DNA from: Chloroflexota bacterium
Lineage (GTDB): Bacteria > Chloroflexota > Anaerolineae > Anaerolineales > Anaerolineaceae
Direction of reading: 5' to 3'
Assembly (NCBI GenBank): GCA_029265085.1
Contig: JAJUJY010000216.1
Coordinates: 1 to 6,316, forward strand
DNA length: 6,316 nucleotides
The translations under genes and the position numbers were made by a program. Within the stretch, counting starts at the first letter, position 1; every line of letters starts with the position of its first letter. Positions 5,306 through 6,316 of this stretch are shown in pieces. The notes under the pieces are model-generated. The model saw only the letters and a program-made list of their open reading frames with translations. It made no database searches and was not told the origin of the DNA.

Positions 5306-6316
5306 CTATAAATCATTCAGCTTCCATGCTTTCACCGTTGTTCCAGCAGGGTAGTGATGCACTCCTGCCGGAATAATAATTAATGCATTTGCCTGAACCA
5401 ATGAATACAAATTTCCGGAACCTTGATGTCCAGTCAGGGAAGCCCAGTATTCCGCATTCTCAAGATGTACAACAGCTCTGAGATAACTCTCACGGCCATC
5501 TGACTCCACTGGTTCTAATAATCTGGCTGAAAAGGTTGGTTTTTGATATTCAAGCAGCCCCATCAATTTGCGAATAATTGGCTGAACAAATACGAAAAAT
5601 CCTACGTACGCAGATACAGGGTTACCAGGGAGAGAAATGATGGGAATGCCGTGATAATTACCAAAAGCCAAGGGTTTTCCAGGGCGCATATTGACCCGCC
5701 ATAAGGATAACGACCCGTTTTCTTCAATCACGGATTTAACGAAGTCAAATGCTCCAACACTTACCCCGGCAGAGGTGATGATCAGATCAACCTGATGATC
5801 CACAGCTTTTTGAAGGATTTCCCTGATGTGTGCAGGATCATCTTTTGCAGTACCAAGCTGCACCGGTAAAGCACCTGCCTGCTGGATTAAATTTTCAATG
5901 ACAATGCCATTTGACTCGTAAATTTGACCTTGTTTTAAGGGCATTCCTAATGGGATCAGTTCATCTCCTGAAGAAATCACAGCGATTTTTGGCTGCCGGT
6001 GCACCAGGACCTTGGAGCGGCCTAATGTGGCCAATAAACCCAGATCCTGCGGCTGCAGTTTTCTTCCGATAGGGAAAATGAGTTGCCCTTGATGGATATC
6101 CTGCCCTTTTGGCCTAGTATTGCCGCCAGGTTTAACCACTGTATAAATGAGCACGGATTGGGGTAGGCCGGTATTAATATCTTGATAAGGAAAATTCGTC
6201 TCTTCGACTGGAACGACTGCATCCGCACCAGGTGGTAAGGGAGCTCCAGTCATGATGCGCGCTGTTTCATTTTCGCTTATGGGATTCTCAAAATAGGTTC
6301 CGGCTGGTATATCCCC
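5306..6316 (-). CDS. moeA: Molybdopterin molybdenumtransferase MoeA, partial (N-terminus outside window)
   Basis: MoeA inserts molybdenum into adenylated molybdopterin in the last step of basic molybdenum cofactor synthesis, in the cytoplasm. The frame is open to the window edge, and about 336 C-terminal residues are visible. Counting from the Met of the conserved MTGAPLPPGAD motif (codon at 6251-6253, internal and not a start), the landmarks are: TGAPLPPGADAVVPVEET (2-19); GQDI (50-53); the MoCF-binding domain with VISSGDELI (92-100), SAGVSVGAFDF (161-171) and PGKP (191-194); and LPGNPVSAYVGF (208-219). A C-terminal domain IV follows. Upstream of that Met the visible GDIPAGT and ETARI also fit MoeA. 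The usual protein is about 400 residues, so roughly 70-100 are missing. It leads the visible part of an operon with the VKOR and acidic protein genes; no functional link between them is evident. Confidence 0.93.
   Translation of the reverse strand, partial: GDIPAGTYFENPISENETARIMTGAPLPPGADAVVPVEETNFPYQDINTGLPQSVLIYTVVKPGGNTRPKGQDIHQGQLIFPIGRKLQPQDLGLLATLGRSKVLVHRQPKIAVISSGDELIPLGMPLKQGQIYESNGIVIENLIQQAGALPVQLGTAKDDPAHIREILQKAVDHQVDLIITSAGVSVGAFDFVKSVIEENGSLSLWRVNMRPGKPLAFGNYHGIPIISLPGNPVSAYVGFFVFVQPIIRKLMGLLEYQKPTFSARLLEPVESDGRESYLRAVVHLENAEYWASLTGHQGSGNLYSLVQANALIIIPAGVHHYPAGTTVKAWKLNDL

Overview
The window looks like a chromosomal piece of a bacterium using the standard bacterial code: genes are closely packed, most have Shine-Dalgarno sites, and several end in TGA. 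Base composition is moderately AT-rich by eye. The protein style (a peroxiredoxin-like family protein with the GPDGPNAF / SMSDIP signature, a membrane domain joined to a hydrolase, a stand-alone VKOR protein) reminds me of Anaerolineae and other Chloroflexota. That is an impression from memory, not a search result.

Left part, plus strand (1-1865): a tight three-gene operon. It holds the 3' end of an alpha/beta hydrolase, a second, membrane-anchored alpha/beta hydrolase, and an AhpC/TSA peroxiredoxin-like gene. The third gene is the most interesting item. It has a strong ribosome binding site at 1348-1353 and an ATG at 1359, but it meets an in-frame TGA at 1491-1493. The protein then continues uninterrupted in the same frame to 1865. 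The TGA sits exactly where the family has the first cysteine of its CPYC redox motif, so it reads as U-P-Y-C. A compact hairpin at 1513-1528, with a G-containing four-base loop 25 bases after the TGA, fits a bacterial SECIS element. I read this as a selenocysteine-containing peroxiredoxin-like protein that standard gene calling would truncate or miss. A bulged hairpin at 1885-1921 probably closes the operon.

Middle (1963-4479): a separate plus-strand gene for a four-helix membrane domain fused to an alpha/beta hydrolase, facing a minus-strand MFS transporter across a 15-base gap.

Right part, minus strand (4502-6316): an operon running leftward of moeA (5' end outside the window), a VKOR-family membrane thiol oxidoreductase, and a small four-cysteine protein with an extremely acidic tail. 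It is closed by a strong, symmetric terminator at 4502-4535. The MFS gene begins only about 20 bases beyond that terminator.

Two redox functions, a putative selenoperoxidase and a disulfide-forming VKOR, lie in the window but in different operons. No mobile elements, CRISPR arrays, tRNAs or rRNAs were seen.
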